Assembly (NCBI GenBank): GCA_022786995.1
Contig: JALFUW010000025.1
Coordinates: forward strand, 1-64,000
DNA from: Clostridiales bacterium
GTDB taxonomy: Bacteria > Bacillota > Clostridia > Oscillospirales > Oscillospiraceae
Reading direction: 5' to 3'
Length of the DNA: 64,000 bases
Below are positions 36,749 through 45,157 of this stretch, piece after piece. The first letter of the stretch is position 1. The number at the start of each line of letters is the position of its first letter. The position numbers and the translations under genes are program-made. The notes under the pieces were generated by a model. The model did not search any database. It was not told where the DNA came from and saw only the letters and a program-made list of their open reading frames with translations.

Positions 36749-37457
36749 CCGTGATGCCCTGCTCACGGTGCTGACCAGGGGACATGGCAGGCTGACCATC
36801 AAGGCCCGGGGTCTGCGTCGAAAAAACAGCCCACTGACCGCACCCTGCCAGCTGCTGGCCTTTGGTGAATTTACACTGTTTGAATACCGGGGGCAGTATA
36901 CAATCAATGAGGCCCACTCTATTGAGCTGTTCTCGCCATTGCGCAGAAGCTTAACCAAGCTTTCGCTGGCAACGTACTTTGCGCAGGCTTCCGAGATGCT
37001 CTCTCAGGAGGACCTGCCAAACCCCGAACTGCTATCGCTGCTGCTGAACAGCCTGTATGCACTGTGCAATTTGAAGCTGCCTGAAGCACAGATTAAGGCG
37101 GTCTTTGAACTGCGGGCAGCCTGCCTGTCTGGCTACACGCCGGATTTGTTTGGCTGCCACATCTGCGGCAATCAGAATCCGACCCGCTTTGACCTGCGGG
37201 CAGGACAGCTGGAATGTGAGAATTGCCGCAGTTCAGAATCCGATGGTATTCGTTTGCCGGTAACGCCGGCGATTCTGGAAGCCATGCGGTATATCTGTTT
37301 GTGTGACCCAAAACGGCTGTTTTCCTTTACGATAGGGGAAGAAACGCTGTTGCAGCTGGCAAATCTGACAGAAGCTTATCTGGCAACCCAGCTGGAACGG
37401 GGCTTTTCTACCCTGGATTTCTACAAATCTCTTTACATAGGAGAAAAATATGTCTGA
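36699..37457 (+). CDS. recO: DNA repair protein RecO
   Basis: 252 residues. N-terminal OB-fold (VQGIVLRVTDYNDRDALLTV, GRLTIKARGLRRKNS) and C-terminal helical part with a four-cysteine zinc site (GCHICG and CENC). RecO loads RecA on SSB-coated DNA. ATG 36699 follows GGAGG; overlaps mutS2 by 8 bases. Confidence 0.95.
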   Translation: MYLTVQGIVLRVTDYNDRDALLTVLTRGHGRLTIKARGLRRKNSPLTAPCQLLAFGEFTLFEYRGQYTINEAHSIELFSPLRRSLTKLSLATYFAQASEMLSQEDLPNPELLSLLLNSLYALCNLKLPEAQIKAVFELRAACLSGYTPDLFGCHICGNQNPTRFDLRAGQLECENCRSSESDGIRLPVTPAILEAMRYICLCDPKRLFSFTIGEETLLQLANLTEAYLATQLERGFSTLDFYKSLYIGEKYV

Positions 37458-39828
37458 ATTATATGAAAAATCTCTGCAAAAACTGGAATTGCCCCAGGTT
37501 TTACAACTGCTGTCTGCCTGCGCCGGCAGCATAGGCGGCAAAGAAGCCTGTCTGCGGCTTTCTCCGACTACAGATCTGGAGGAAGTGGAGCTGCTGCTTC
37601 AGCAGACAACTGCTGCCTCTGATTTATGTGACCGAAAGGGCAACCTGGTCTTTGGTGATGTCACGGATGTATCTGCCTCTCTTGAGCGTGCCGAACGGGG
37701 CGGAACCCTGCAGCCCAAGGAACTAACGCGCATTGCGGGCATCCTTCGCTGTGCCCGAACCACCCGGGGCTATGTCTCCGAAGACGACGAAAAAACAGTT
37801 CTGGATTCTCTGTTCAGCGCACTGACACCCAACAAGTATCTGGAAGACAGAATTTTCGGCGCGATACTGTCTGAGGATGAAATCGCTGATACGGCCTCTG
37901 CCGCGCTGGCTGATATCCGCCGCCATATGCGTATTCAGTCAGGCAAAATTCGGGATAGCCTGCAGAAGGTGATTTCCTCTCCTGCTTATTCCAAATTTCT
38001 TCGGGAGCCCATTATCACCATTCGTCAGGGCCGCTATGTTGTCCCGGTAAAAAGCGAGTGTAAAAATGATGTGCCCGGTCTTGTACATGATGTTTCCGCC
38101 TCCGGCTCAACTTATTTTGTGGAACCCATGTCCGCAGTCAACGCAAATAATGCCCTGCGGGAGCTGGAACTGAAGGAAAAGAAGGAAATTGAGCGGATTT
38201 TGGCGGAGCTGTCTGCCGAGGCAGCAGGTTATCGAGAAGCCATCAACCTGGACTACCAGATGCTGGTACAGCTGGATGTGATCTTCGCCAAGGCAAAGCT
38301 TGCCTATCAGATGCGTGCAGGCGCGCCCATTATGAACGATCAGGGCAGGGTAGAGCTGCGCAAGGCCCGGCATCCGCTGATTGATACAAAATCGGTCGTG
38401 CCGATTACCGTTCGGCTGGGCACAGACTTCGACACCATGATCATCACCGGCCCCAACACCGGCGGCAAAACTGTAACATTGAAAACCATCGGCTTGCTGA
38501 CGCTGATGGCCGAATGCGGTATGCACATTCCGGCTGGGGACGGAAGCGTACTGTCGACCTTCGATGCCATTCTGGCAGACATCGGCGACGAGCAGTCTAT
38601 CGCGCAAAGCCTGTCCACCTTCTCCAGCCATATGCGCACCATCGTGGATGTGGTAGCCCAGTGTGATGATCGGACGCTGGTGCTGTTCGACGAATTGGGC
38701 GCCGGTACGGATCCGGCGGAGGGTGCCGCTCTGGCGACTGCTATTATTGAATTCTGCCGAAAAATGGGCAGTCATGTTGTGGCTACGACCCACTATGCGG
38801 AGCTAAAGCTCTACGCCATGCGCACAAAAGGAGTCATCAACGCCTCCTGTGAATTTGACGTGGAAACACTGCGTCCTACCTATAAACTGCTCATCGGCAT
38901 TCCCGGAAAGTCCAACGCCTTCGCCATTTCCCGGAAGCTTGGCCTGGCGGAGGAAATCCTGAAAGAAGCGGACGACCTGGTAGATAAGAGTGATAAGGAT
39001 TTTGAAGATGTCCTTGCCCAGCTGGAACAGCAGCGTCAGCAAATGGAGTCTGCCCGTCAGGAGGCAGAGCGGCTGCGTCAGGAAACCGCGAAAATCAAGC
39101 AGCAGAGTGAGGAATACCACGAGCAGCTTCGCCGGGAAAAGGAGAAAGCCATGGAATCCGCCCGGCGGGAGGCACAGCATATCATTGAGGAAGCCCGTGC
39201 CGCCGCGAATATTGCCAGCGAAGAGCTGAAAGCCATGAAGAAACAGCTTCAGGACAGTGCGGACACCACGGGCATCAACCAGCGGCAGTCTGATCTGCGC
39301 AGAAATCTGAATGAGGTGGAGGAAAAGCTCCATGCCGCCCAGCCCCAGCGGGAGCGTCCCAAGCCCAGCCGCGGTATACTGGTGGGCGATACTGTGGAGC
39401 TTCTGAAACTGGGGACAAAAGCCAGTGTTATCGCCATCAATAAGGATGGCACCCTTCAGCTTCAGGCGGGCATTCTGAAAATGACCGCTGCTCAGGAGGA
39501 AGTGTACCTGCTGGAAAACCAGAATCCCTACAAAGAAAAGGGCGCCCGTCCCAAGCATTCCGGCAAGGAAATGAAGCTGACCGCCATGCCGACGGAAGTT
39601 GATCTGCGCGGCATGGATGCCATTGAAGCGGTGTGCGTATTGGAGCGGTATCTGGACGAGGCCATGCGAGCCAATCTGACACAGGTTCGCATCATCCATG
39701 GAAAAGGTACCGGCACCCTTCGGGCGGCTGTGCAGCAGGCACTGAAGAAGAACAGGTTTATCAAAAGCTTCCGACTTGGTCAATACGGGGAAGGTGAAGA
39801 CGGCGTAACCATTGCTGCATTCCGATAA
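37450..39828 (+). CDS. mutS2: MutS2 family protein (Smr-domain ATPase)
   Basis: 792 residues. MutS-like core, Walker A ITGPNTGGKTVTLKTIG (about 334-350), Walker B LVLFDELGAGTDPAEGAAL, a long charged coiled-coil (about 515-640) and a C-terminal Smr domain (VDLRGMDAIEAVCVLER, IIHGKGTGTLRAAVQ). Family members act in recombination control and in rescue of collided ribosomes. Follows recO with 8-base overlap and ends the operon that began at yqfC; I see no strong terminator in 39829-39916. Confidence 0.96.
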   Translation: MSELYEKSLQKLELPQVLQLLSACAGSIGGKEACLRLSPTTDLEEVELLLQQTTAASDLCDRKGNLVFGDVTDVSASLERAERGGTLQPKELTRIAGILRCARTTRGYVSEDDEKTVLDSLFSALTPNKYLEDRIFGAILSEDEIADTASAALADIRRHMRIQSGKIRDSLQKVISSPAYSKFLREPIITIRQGRYVVPVKSECKNDVPGLVHDVSASGSTYFVEPMSAVNANNALRELELKEKKEIERILAELSAEAAGYREAINLDYQMLVQLDVIFAKAKLAYQMRAGAPIMNDQGRVELRKARHPLIDTKSVVPITVRLGTDFDTMIITGPNTGGKTVTLKTIGLLTLMAECGMHIPAGDGSVLSTFDAILADIGDEQSIAQSLSTFSSHMRTIVDVVAQCDDRTLVLFDELGAGTDPAEGAALATAIIEFCRKMGSHVVATTHYAELKLYAMRTKGVINASCEFDVETLRPTYKLLIGIPGKSNAFAISRKLGLAEEILKEADDLVDKSDKDFEDVLAQLEQQRQQMESARQEAERLRQETAKIKQQSEEYHEQLRREKEKAMESARREAQHIIEEARAAANIASEELKAMKKQLQDSADTTGINQRQSDLRRNLNEVEEKLHAAQPQRERPKPSRGILVGDTVELLKLGTKASVIAINKDGTLQLQAGILKMTAAQEEVYLLENQNPYKEKGARPKHSGKEMKLTAMPTEVDLRGMDAIEAVCVLERYLDEAMRANLTQVRIIHGKGTGTLRAAVQQALKKNRFIKSFRLGQYGEGEDGVTIAAFR

Positions 39829-39916
39829 AAAGTGTCGAAGGAAGATACTGGAAACGTTTTCAACAAGAATCGACATTCTTTTAGCACACTTCTTGTGAAA
39901 ACAGGACGAAAATTAG

Positions 39917-39944
39917 TTGACTTTTTCGGTAAAAATGCTATGAT
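39917..39944 (+). promoter_or_regulatory. Promoter of the HPr-like gene
   Basis: TTGACT (39917-39922), 16-base spacer, TATGAT (39939-39944), about 50 bases before the start codon. Confidence 0.68.
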
Positions 39945-39994
39945 ATAGGCAGACCCGTTGCATCCGCACGGATGTGATGAAAAGGAGTGGAATT

Positions 39995-40255
39995 ATGTTT
40001 AATAAAGAAGTCGTTGTTCGCTGCGAATCCGGTCTGCACAACAGACAGGCAACCTATTTTGTGCAGAAAGCTAACGAATTTGAAAGCAGCATCTGGCTGG
40101 AGTCCGGAAGCCGCAAGATGAACGCCAAGAGTCTTCTGGGCATTATGTCTCTGGGAATTGTCACCGGCTCTACTGTTACACTGAGCGCGGTTGGCCCCGA
40201 TGAGGAAGCTGCGGTGGCGGCTCTGGATGTGCTGCTCCAGCGGGACGTTTATTAA
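39995..40255 (+). CDS. HPr family phosphocarrier protein
   Basis: 86 residues. The phosphorylated histidine is in SGLHNRQATYF (GLHARPAT in classical HPr) and the regulatory serine is in NAKSLLGIMSLGI, so both phosphorylation sites are kept. It would carry phosphate in sugar transport or act as a carbon-catabolite signal. It stands alone between mutS2 and uvrC with its own promoter and terminator, not beside ptsI. ATG 39995 has AAGGAG upstream (39982-39987); the frame extends further without support. Confidence 0.88.
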   Translation: MFNKEVVVRCESGLHNRQATYFVQKANEFESSIWLESGSRKMNAKSLLGIMSLGIVTGSTVTLSAVGPDEEAAVAALDVLLQRDVY

Positions 40256-40269
40256 CATCACTTTACTTA

Positions 40270-40303
40270 ACCGCCTCGGTGCCCGGAAAAGCATTGGGGC
40301 GGT
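40270..40303 (+). terminator. Terminator-like hairpin after the HPr gene
   Basis: ACCGCCTCGGTGC (40270-40282) pairs with GCATTGGGGCGGT (40291-40303) over 13 bp with three G-U pairs, then ATTCATTT. Possibly leaky. Confidence 0.62.
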
Positions 40304-40333
40304 ATTCATTTCCAATTTGAGGGGAGAATCTGC

Positions 40334-42151
40334 GTGACATTTGATGAGCTGAAAGAAAAGGCGCTGAGTCTGCCCTATGCACCGGGCGTCTACATCATGC
40401 GGGATCAGACGGATAAGGTGATTTATGTCGGAAAGGCAAAGAAGCTGAAAAACCGGGTCAGCCAGTATTTTCAGGACACCGCGTCCCATACACCGAAAAC
40501 CCGTATCATGGTCAGTAAAATTCATCATTTTGACGTGATTGTCGCGGCTTCCGAGTTTGAAGCGCTGGTGCTGGAGTGCTCCCTGATCAAACGGTATCTT
40601 CCGAAGTACAATATCCTTCTGAAGGATGACAAAGGCTATCCCTATCTTCGCCTGGATATGCGGGAGATCTATCCCAAGATCACCCTGGTAAGTAAGCTCA
40701 GTGACGATGGAGCAGAATATTTTGGCCCCTTCGGCGGCAGGAGTGTCACCCATGACGTGATGGAAGCCCTTCGCCTGACATTGAAGCTCCCCGGTTGCCA
40801 TTTGCAGTTTCCCAGGGATGTGGGGAAGGGGAGACCTTGCCTCAATTACCACATGAACCAGTGCGCCGGATGGTGTCAGGAAGGGAAGTCCTGCACGGAA
40901 TACCGGCAGACCATGCTGCAGGCCCGAGAACTGCTCCGTGGAAACTACAAAGTCGTGGCTGATGAGATTCGGGAGCAGATGCTTTCCGCTTCGGAAAATC
41001 TGGAATTTGAGCTTGCCGCAAATCTTCGCGACCGATTACATGCCGTGGAGAATCTGGGTCAGAAACAGCTTGTAACAGCCGGTACACTGGCCGATACGGA
41101 CGTAATTGGCTATGGCGAAACCGAAGCAAAAGCCTGCTTTGCGGTGCTTCATTTCTCCGGCGGTAATCTGCTGGATAAAGAATACGAAGTGTTTCCAAAG
41201 CCGGACGAAAAAACCGAGGCCGTATCGAGCCTGATGAAGCAATTCTATTTAAGCCGTGGACTGGCTCCCAAACGTGTCCTCCTGCCTTTTTCACTGGATG
41301 ATTCAGAGCTTTTTTCCCGGCTTCTGGAGCAGCAGCTTGGCCGTCTTCCGAAGCTGTCGGTACCACAAAGGGGGGATAATGCGCGTCTTGTGGAATTGGC
41401 CTGCAAAAACGCGCAGGAGGAGGCAGAGCGGGTGACGGGGAAGGACGAACGCGTCAGCGCAACACTGTCCCTCCTTGGAAAAATGCTGATGATGGAACCG
41501 CCAATGCGGATTGAATCTTTTGATATTTCCAACATTTCGGGGACAGATATTGTTGCCAGCATGGTGGTTTTCCAATCAGGAAAACCATACAAAAGCGGCT
41601 ATAAACGCTTCAAAGTGGAAGGCCTTGACAATCAGGATGATTATGCTTCCATGCACCAGGTTGTGAAACGGCGATTTGCGCATTATAAGGAAGGGGATAA
41701 GGGCTTTGAGGCGGCACCGGATCTGCTGCTGATTGACGGCGGCGTAAACCACGCCAGAACCGCGGTGCGCGCGTTGGGAGAATTGGAACTGGAGTTTCCT
41801 GTGTTCGGTATGGTGAAAGATGACAGGCACCGTACAAGGGCACTGGTGACGTCGGAGGGGCAGGAGATCCGCATTGACAATAACCAGGCGGTCTTCTCCC
41901 TGATAGGAAGCATTCAGGAGGAAACCCACCGATTTGCCATTTCGTACCACCGTCAGCTGCGCAGCAAGAGGCTGCGCCATTCCGAACTGGATGATATTCC
42001 CGGAATCGGCCCGAAAAGAAAACAGGAATTGCTGAGGCAGTTTAAATCCATTCAAGCAATCCGTCAGGCTACGCTGCCCGAGCTGGAGCGCCTGCTTCCG
42101 AAAGATGCGGCGGCGGCAGTTTACGCACATTTCCAAAATACAGAAGGCTAG
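40334..42151 (+). CDS. uvrC: Excinuclease ABC subunit C
   Basis: 605 residues. GIY-YIG nuclease domain (PYAPGVYIMRDQTDKVIYVGK), UVR motif region around residues 205-240, RNase H-like second nuclease (RIESFDISNISGTDIVASMV; LLIDGGVNHARTA) and C-terminal helix-hairpin-helix (LDDIPGIGPKRKQELLRQF). It makes both incisions in nucleotide excision repair. The start is GTG 40334 with GGGGAG upstream. Confidence 0.97.
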   Translation: MTFDELKEKALSLPYAPGVYIMRDQTDKVIYVGKAKKLKNRVSQYFQDTASHTPKTRIMVSKIHHFDVIVAASEFEALVLECSLIKRYLPKYNILLKDDKGYPYLRLDMREIYPKITLVSKLSDDGAEYFGPFGGRSVTHDVMEALRLTLKLPGCHLQFPRDVGKGRPCLNYHMNQCAGWCQEGKSCTEYRQTMLQARELLRGNYKVVADEIREQMLSASENLEFELAANLRDRLHAVENLGQKQLVTAGTLADTDVIGYGETEAKACFAVLHFSGGNLLDKEYEVFPKPDEKTEAVSSLMKQFYLSRGLAPKRVLLPFSLDDSELFSRLLEQQLGRLPKLSVPQRGDNARLVELACKNAQEEAERVTGKDERVSATLSLLGKMLMMEPPMRIESFDISNISGTDIVASMVVFQSGKPYKSGYKRFKVEGLDNQDDYASMHQVVKRRFAHYKEGDKGFEAAPDLLLIDGGVNHARTAVRALGELELEFPVFGMVKDDRHRTRALVTSEGQEIRIDNNQAVFSLIGSIQEETHRFAISYHRQLRSKRLRHSELDDIPGIGPKRKQELLRQFKSIQAIRQATLPELERLLPKDAAAAVYAHFQNTEG

Positions 42152-42159
42152 GTGATAAA

Positions 42160-42696
42160 ATGCGTGTCATAACAGGAAAGGCCAGAGGTGTGCAGCTGAA
42201 AACCCCGGATGGGATGCTGACACGCCCAACGGCGGATCGTGTGAAAGAGGCATTATTCAGTATCATCAACTTTGATATCCCGGGTGCCAATGTGCTGGAT
42301 CTGTTTGGCGGTACCGGGCAGCTTGGCATTGAAGCGCTGAGCAGAGGCGCAGAACTATGCGTGTTTGTGGATGCTCGTGAAGAAGCCTGCCGACTGATCA
42401 AGGAAAACCTGAGACGGACGAAACTGGAAGGTACCGTTGTTCGCTGCGACTATATGGATTACCTGAACAGATGCAAAGAAAGGTTTTCCATCATTTTTCT
42501 TGATCCTCCGTATGCAGAGGAATTTCTTGAAAACGCGATAAAACGAATCATGGAAATTGACATTTTGCAAACCGATGGTATAATAGTCGCAGAGAGACCT
42601 GCCGGAAAGGAATTGCCTTGGGAATTCGACGGCTATCAGCGCTCCAAAGACTATAAGTATGGGAAAACGCTGCTTACAATCTACCGTAGGCTGTGA
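42160..42696 (+). CDS. rsmD: 16S rRNA (guanine-N2)-methyltransferase RsmD
   Basis: 178 residues. MRVITGKARGVQLKTPDG start, SAM-binding VLDLFGGTGQLGIEALSRGA and catalytic IIFLDPPYAEE. It methylates G966 (E. coli numbering) of 16S rRNA. Adjacent to coaD as in most bacteria. Confidence 0.96.
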   Translation: MRVITGKARGVQLKTPDGMLTRPTADRVKEALFSIINFDIPGANVLDLFGGTGQLGIEALSRGAELCVFVDAREEACRLIKENLRRTKLEGTVVRCDYMDYLNRCKERFSIIFLDPPYAEEFLENAIKRIMEIDILQTDGIIVAERPAGKELPWEFDGYQRSKDYKYGKTLLTIYRRL

Positions 42697-42713
42697 GCGG
42701 TGTCTGAGTATCT

Positions 42714-43208
42714 ATGAAAATAGCGATTTATCCGGGTAGTTTTGACCCGATTACCAGCGGGCACTTGAATATCATACGCAGGGCCTCCAGCATTTTTGAT
42801 AAGCTGATTGTTTGCGTCATGGTCAATGCAGGCAAGAATCCTATGTTTACGCAGGAAGAACGGGTGGAATTGATACGCCGCGTAACCGGGGATCTGCCGA
42901 ATGTAGAGATCGACAGCTCTAACGAGCTGCTGGCGGAATACGCTAGGCGGCGGGGGAGCTGCGTAATTGTAAAGGGCCTGCGAGCTGTATCTGATTTTGA
43001 GACAGAATTTCAGATGGCGCTGATCAACCATAAGATCAATTCGGAACTGGATACGATGTTTCTAACCGCTGACAGCCAGTATATGTACCTGAGTTCCAGT
43101 ATGGTAAAGGAACTGGGAACCTACGGGGTAGACCTTTCGGATTTGCTTCCCAGTGAAATTATTCCAGATTTTCAGGAAAGAATAGAGCACAGGAAACAAC
43201 ATTTTTAG
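42714..43208 (+). CDS. coaD: Phosphopantetheine adenylyltransferase
   Basis: 164 residues, hexameric enzyme of the penultimate step of coenzyme A synthesis. Nucleotidyltransferase motif YPGSFDPITSGHLNIIRRAS, substrate stretch VVKGLRAVSDFETEFQMA and YMYLSSSMVKEL. The CoA pathway is also represented by coaX and coaBC at 49983-52774. Confidence 0.97.
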   Translation: MKIAIYPGSFDPITSGHLNIIRRASSIFDKLIVCVMVNAGKNPMFTQEERVELIRRVTGDLPNVEIDSSNELLAEYARRRGSCVIVKGLRAVSDFETEFQMALINHKINSELDTMFLTADSQYMYLSSSMVKELGTYGVDLSDLLPSEIIPDFQERIEHRKQHF

Positions 43209-43220
43209 GAGGAAAACAGT

Positions 43221-43724
43221 ATGGCAGACCGTAGCACAGAGGATATCATTGGCGCTTTATATGACATGGTTCAGGATGCCCGCTCCATGCCTTTGGCAGC
43301 GGATAAGTGTATTCTGGAACGGGATCGTGTCTTGGATATGCTGGATGAAATTTTGGCTCAGCTGCCAGGAGAAATCAAACAATCCCGCGCCATTGTTGAG
43401 TCCCGTACCGAAATCGTTGGTCAGGCACGTCGTGAAGCTGAAAATATTGTAAAAGAAGCGCAGGAAAAAGCAAAGCAGATGGTAACCAAGGAAGCAGTAT
43501 ATATTGAAGCGAAAAAACGCAGCGAAGAGTTGGTTTCTCAAACGCAGAATCGGATTAACCAGCTTCGCAAAGCGGCAAACGAGTATATGGACGAGTCGCT
43601 GAGACAAACAGAAGAGGTCATTTCCGGCGCGTTGAATGAAGTGCGTGATACCAGAATGAAATTCCGCGCGGTTACAGAGTCGCAGGAGCAACGCAGAACG
43701 ATGAATGTGGATATTGAAGTATAA
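43221..43724 (+). CDS. Coiled-coil protein of unknown function
   Basis: 167 residues, highly charged, almost wholly helical between about 40 and 150 (ARREAENIVKEAQEKAKQMV, KKRSEELVSQTQNRINQLRK). The pattern resembles the stalk of F- or V-type ATPase b/E subunits or a DivIVA-type helix, but there is no membrane span and no ATPase gene nearby. It is cotranscribed with coaD after a 12-base gap with a good ribosome site TTAGGAGG and precedes a strong terminator. Function not recognised. Confidence 0.72.
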   Translation: MADRSTEDIIGALYDMVQDARSMPLAADKCILERDRVLDMLDEILAQLPGEIKQSRAIVESRTEIVGQARREAENIVKEAQEKAKQMVTKEAVYIEAKKRSEELVSQTQNRINQLRKAANEYMDESLRQTEEVISGALNEVRDTRMKFRAVTESQEQRRTMNVDIEV

Positions 43725-43738
43725 TGAATATGACGAAG

Positions 43739-43777
43739 TATCGGGACGAGCTGGATGGCTCGCCCCGGTATTTTTTT
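43739..43777 (+). terminator. Terminator after the coaD operon
   Basis: TATCGGGACGAGC (43739-43751) and GCTCGCCCCGGTA (43758-43770), one mismatch, followed by seven T. Confidence 0.92.
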
Positions 43778-43818
43778 GCCATCAATCGAATAGCATTTAG
43801 GGAAGGGGGGATGTGCAC

Positions 43819-44271
43819 ATGACATACAATCGGAAAGTCACAGGCAGGGCGCTGTCAGCGCCGGCAGCCTTTACAATAGGTGTGTGTAGCAGCATAGGGA
43901 TAACGCTGCTTCTATCGGCAATATTGGCAAAACTAATCAGTTTAGAAAAACTTGAATGGGAAAAGATTGGATATGGGATAATCGTGATTCTTCTGATTGC
44001 CTCAGCAATTGGCGCAAAAGTAACGTGTCTCGTGCTCAAAAGAAGAAAAATATTATGTTGTTTCCTTTCCGGAGTTTTGTATTGGTTGGGGTTGCTGATC
44101 ATTGCGGCTCTATTCTATGGTGGTCAGTATAGCGGAATTGGTGTATCGGGTGCTATTATCTTATGTGGATGTGCAGTAGTATGTCTGCAGGAGGTAAGAT
44201 CAGACTGTTGCACAAAAACGCCCACTGCGAAAGGGAAGCGAAGAAAAAAACATTATAACCCAGGTAGGTAA
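43819..44271 (+). CDS. TIGR04086-type membrane protein (YrzE-like)
   Basis: 150 residues with four predicted spans (FTIGVCSSIGITLLLSAIL, IGYGIIVILLIASAIGAKV, LSGVLYWLGLLIIAALFYG, GVSGAIILCGCAVVCLQEV) and a basic C-terminal tail (KGKRRKKHYNPGR). The four-span layout and size match the TIGR04086/YrzE family, common in Clostridia and of unknown function. ATG 43819 is placed by the AAGGGGGG site; GTG 43813 is an alternative. Confidence 0.75.
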   Translation: MTYNRKVTGRALSAPAAFTIGVCSSIGITLLLSAILAKLISLEKLEWEKIGYGIIVILLIASAIGAKVTCLVLKRRKILCCFLSGVLYWLGLLIIAALFYGGQYSGIGVSGAIILCGCAVVCLQEVRSDCCTKTPTAKGKRRKKHYNPGR

Positions 44272-44286
44272 ATCTAATTTACCCAT

Positions 44287-44342
44287 AGATATTGGATTTG
44301 CAAGGCGGGCTGCAAATCCAATATCTAGTGTTGCACCGCCTT
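44287..44342 (+). other. Perfect 16-bp hairpin with a competing alternative hairpin
   Basis: AGATATTGGATTTGCA (44287-44302) pairs perfectly with TGCAAATCCAATATCT (44311-44326) around an 8-base loop. The loop side AAGGCGGGCTGCAA (44302-44315) can instead pair with TTGCACCGCCTT (44331-44342), which is followed by TCTT. The two structures exclude each other, as in attenuators. The region 44343-44476 is AT-rich with no further feature seen. Confidence 0.55.
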
Positions 44343-44476
44343 TCTTGCCGCAATATATTGGAAAAAAGTAAAAATTGGTAAAGATTGACCTTCCAAACTT
44401 TACGTCGGTTTACATAACGCTGTTAACATAATTATCCGTCAAAATCTACAAAAAAAGCATTTTTGGCTAAAAATGC

Positions 44477-44505
44477 TTGAATTTTTGTAAGAAATGGAGT
44501 ATAGT
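44477..44505 (+). promoter_or_regulatory. Promoter upstream of the membrane protein-xerD pair
   Basis: TTGAAT (44477-44482), 17-base spacer, TATAGT (44500-44505), followed by a leader of about 100 bases before the GTG start at 44611. Confidence 0.7.
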
Positions 44506-44610
44506 GTGTGTACAAAGTTTTCCGGCAGATTTGTATTATTTACCGCACTTCACTCCCTTTTTTCGTAAGCGTGTTTTTGCTGTTTGATCGTGTATGGGGG
44601 TGGTTGTGCG

Positions 44611-45141
44611 GTGCGCAAGCGTTTGTTCCTCTCACATAATATCAGCCGCAAGGGATTGCCGTTGGTTCTTGCAGTCTTCTGGCTCGTTGGCCTTCTTTGT
44701 GGTATTTGCTATTTCTCAGCTTGTGACAATAGAGTGATTTCGCTGATGCACAGAATGGCTTCCTGTTCTGTGTCGATCGTTGGCCTACTGAATACTGCGT
44801 TTATACCCTTTCTACTGACTGTGTTATTTATGGCCTTATCCAGACCTTGGGCGGTTATTGGAATTTGCTTTTTTAAGTCTTTTCTTTTTTCTTTTGTCTC
44901 GATAGGTTGCCTGGCAACATTTGGCTCTGGTGGTTGGCTGTTTCGATACTTCCTCCTCTTTGGTGACTGCGTTCTCCTGCCTGCTCTATTTTGGTATTGT
45001 ATGCGGTATACTTCTAAACCAATAGGAGTTTGCTGGAGTGTGATTTCGATTGCATTCGCTATTGTGATTGTACTTGTCGCTGTGCTGGATTATCGCATTA
45101 TAGCACCGTTTGCGTGCTTGATAGATTCTATGAAAGGGTAA
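44611..45141 (+). CDS. Membrane protein of unknown function, possibly SpoIIM-like
   Basis: 176 residues with five or six hydrophobic spans, no charged catalytic motif. It begins VRKRLFLSHNISRKGLPLVL at GTG 44611, chosen because GGGGGTGG is about 8 bases upstream; a longer frame opens with TTG 44584. In Bacillus spoIIM lies near the xerD orthologue ripX, and the N-terminal FLSHN followed by a long span and the overall topology agree with SpoIIM/DUF95, but residue similarity is not strong enough to be sure by eye. Base composition is lower in GC than the neighbours. Confidence 0.6.
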   Translation: MRKRLFLSHNISRKGLPLVLAVFWLVGLLCGICYFSACDNRVISLMHRMASCSVSIVGLLNTAFIPFLLTVLFMALSRPWAVIGICFFKSFLFSFVSIGCLATFGSGGWLFRYFLLFGDCVLLPALFWYCMRYTSKPIGVCWSVISIAFAIVIVLVAVLDYRIIAPFACLIDSMKG

Positions 45142-45157
45142 ATAGGTAGGCTGTTTC

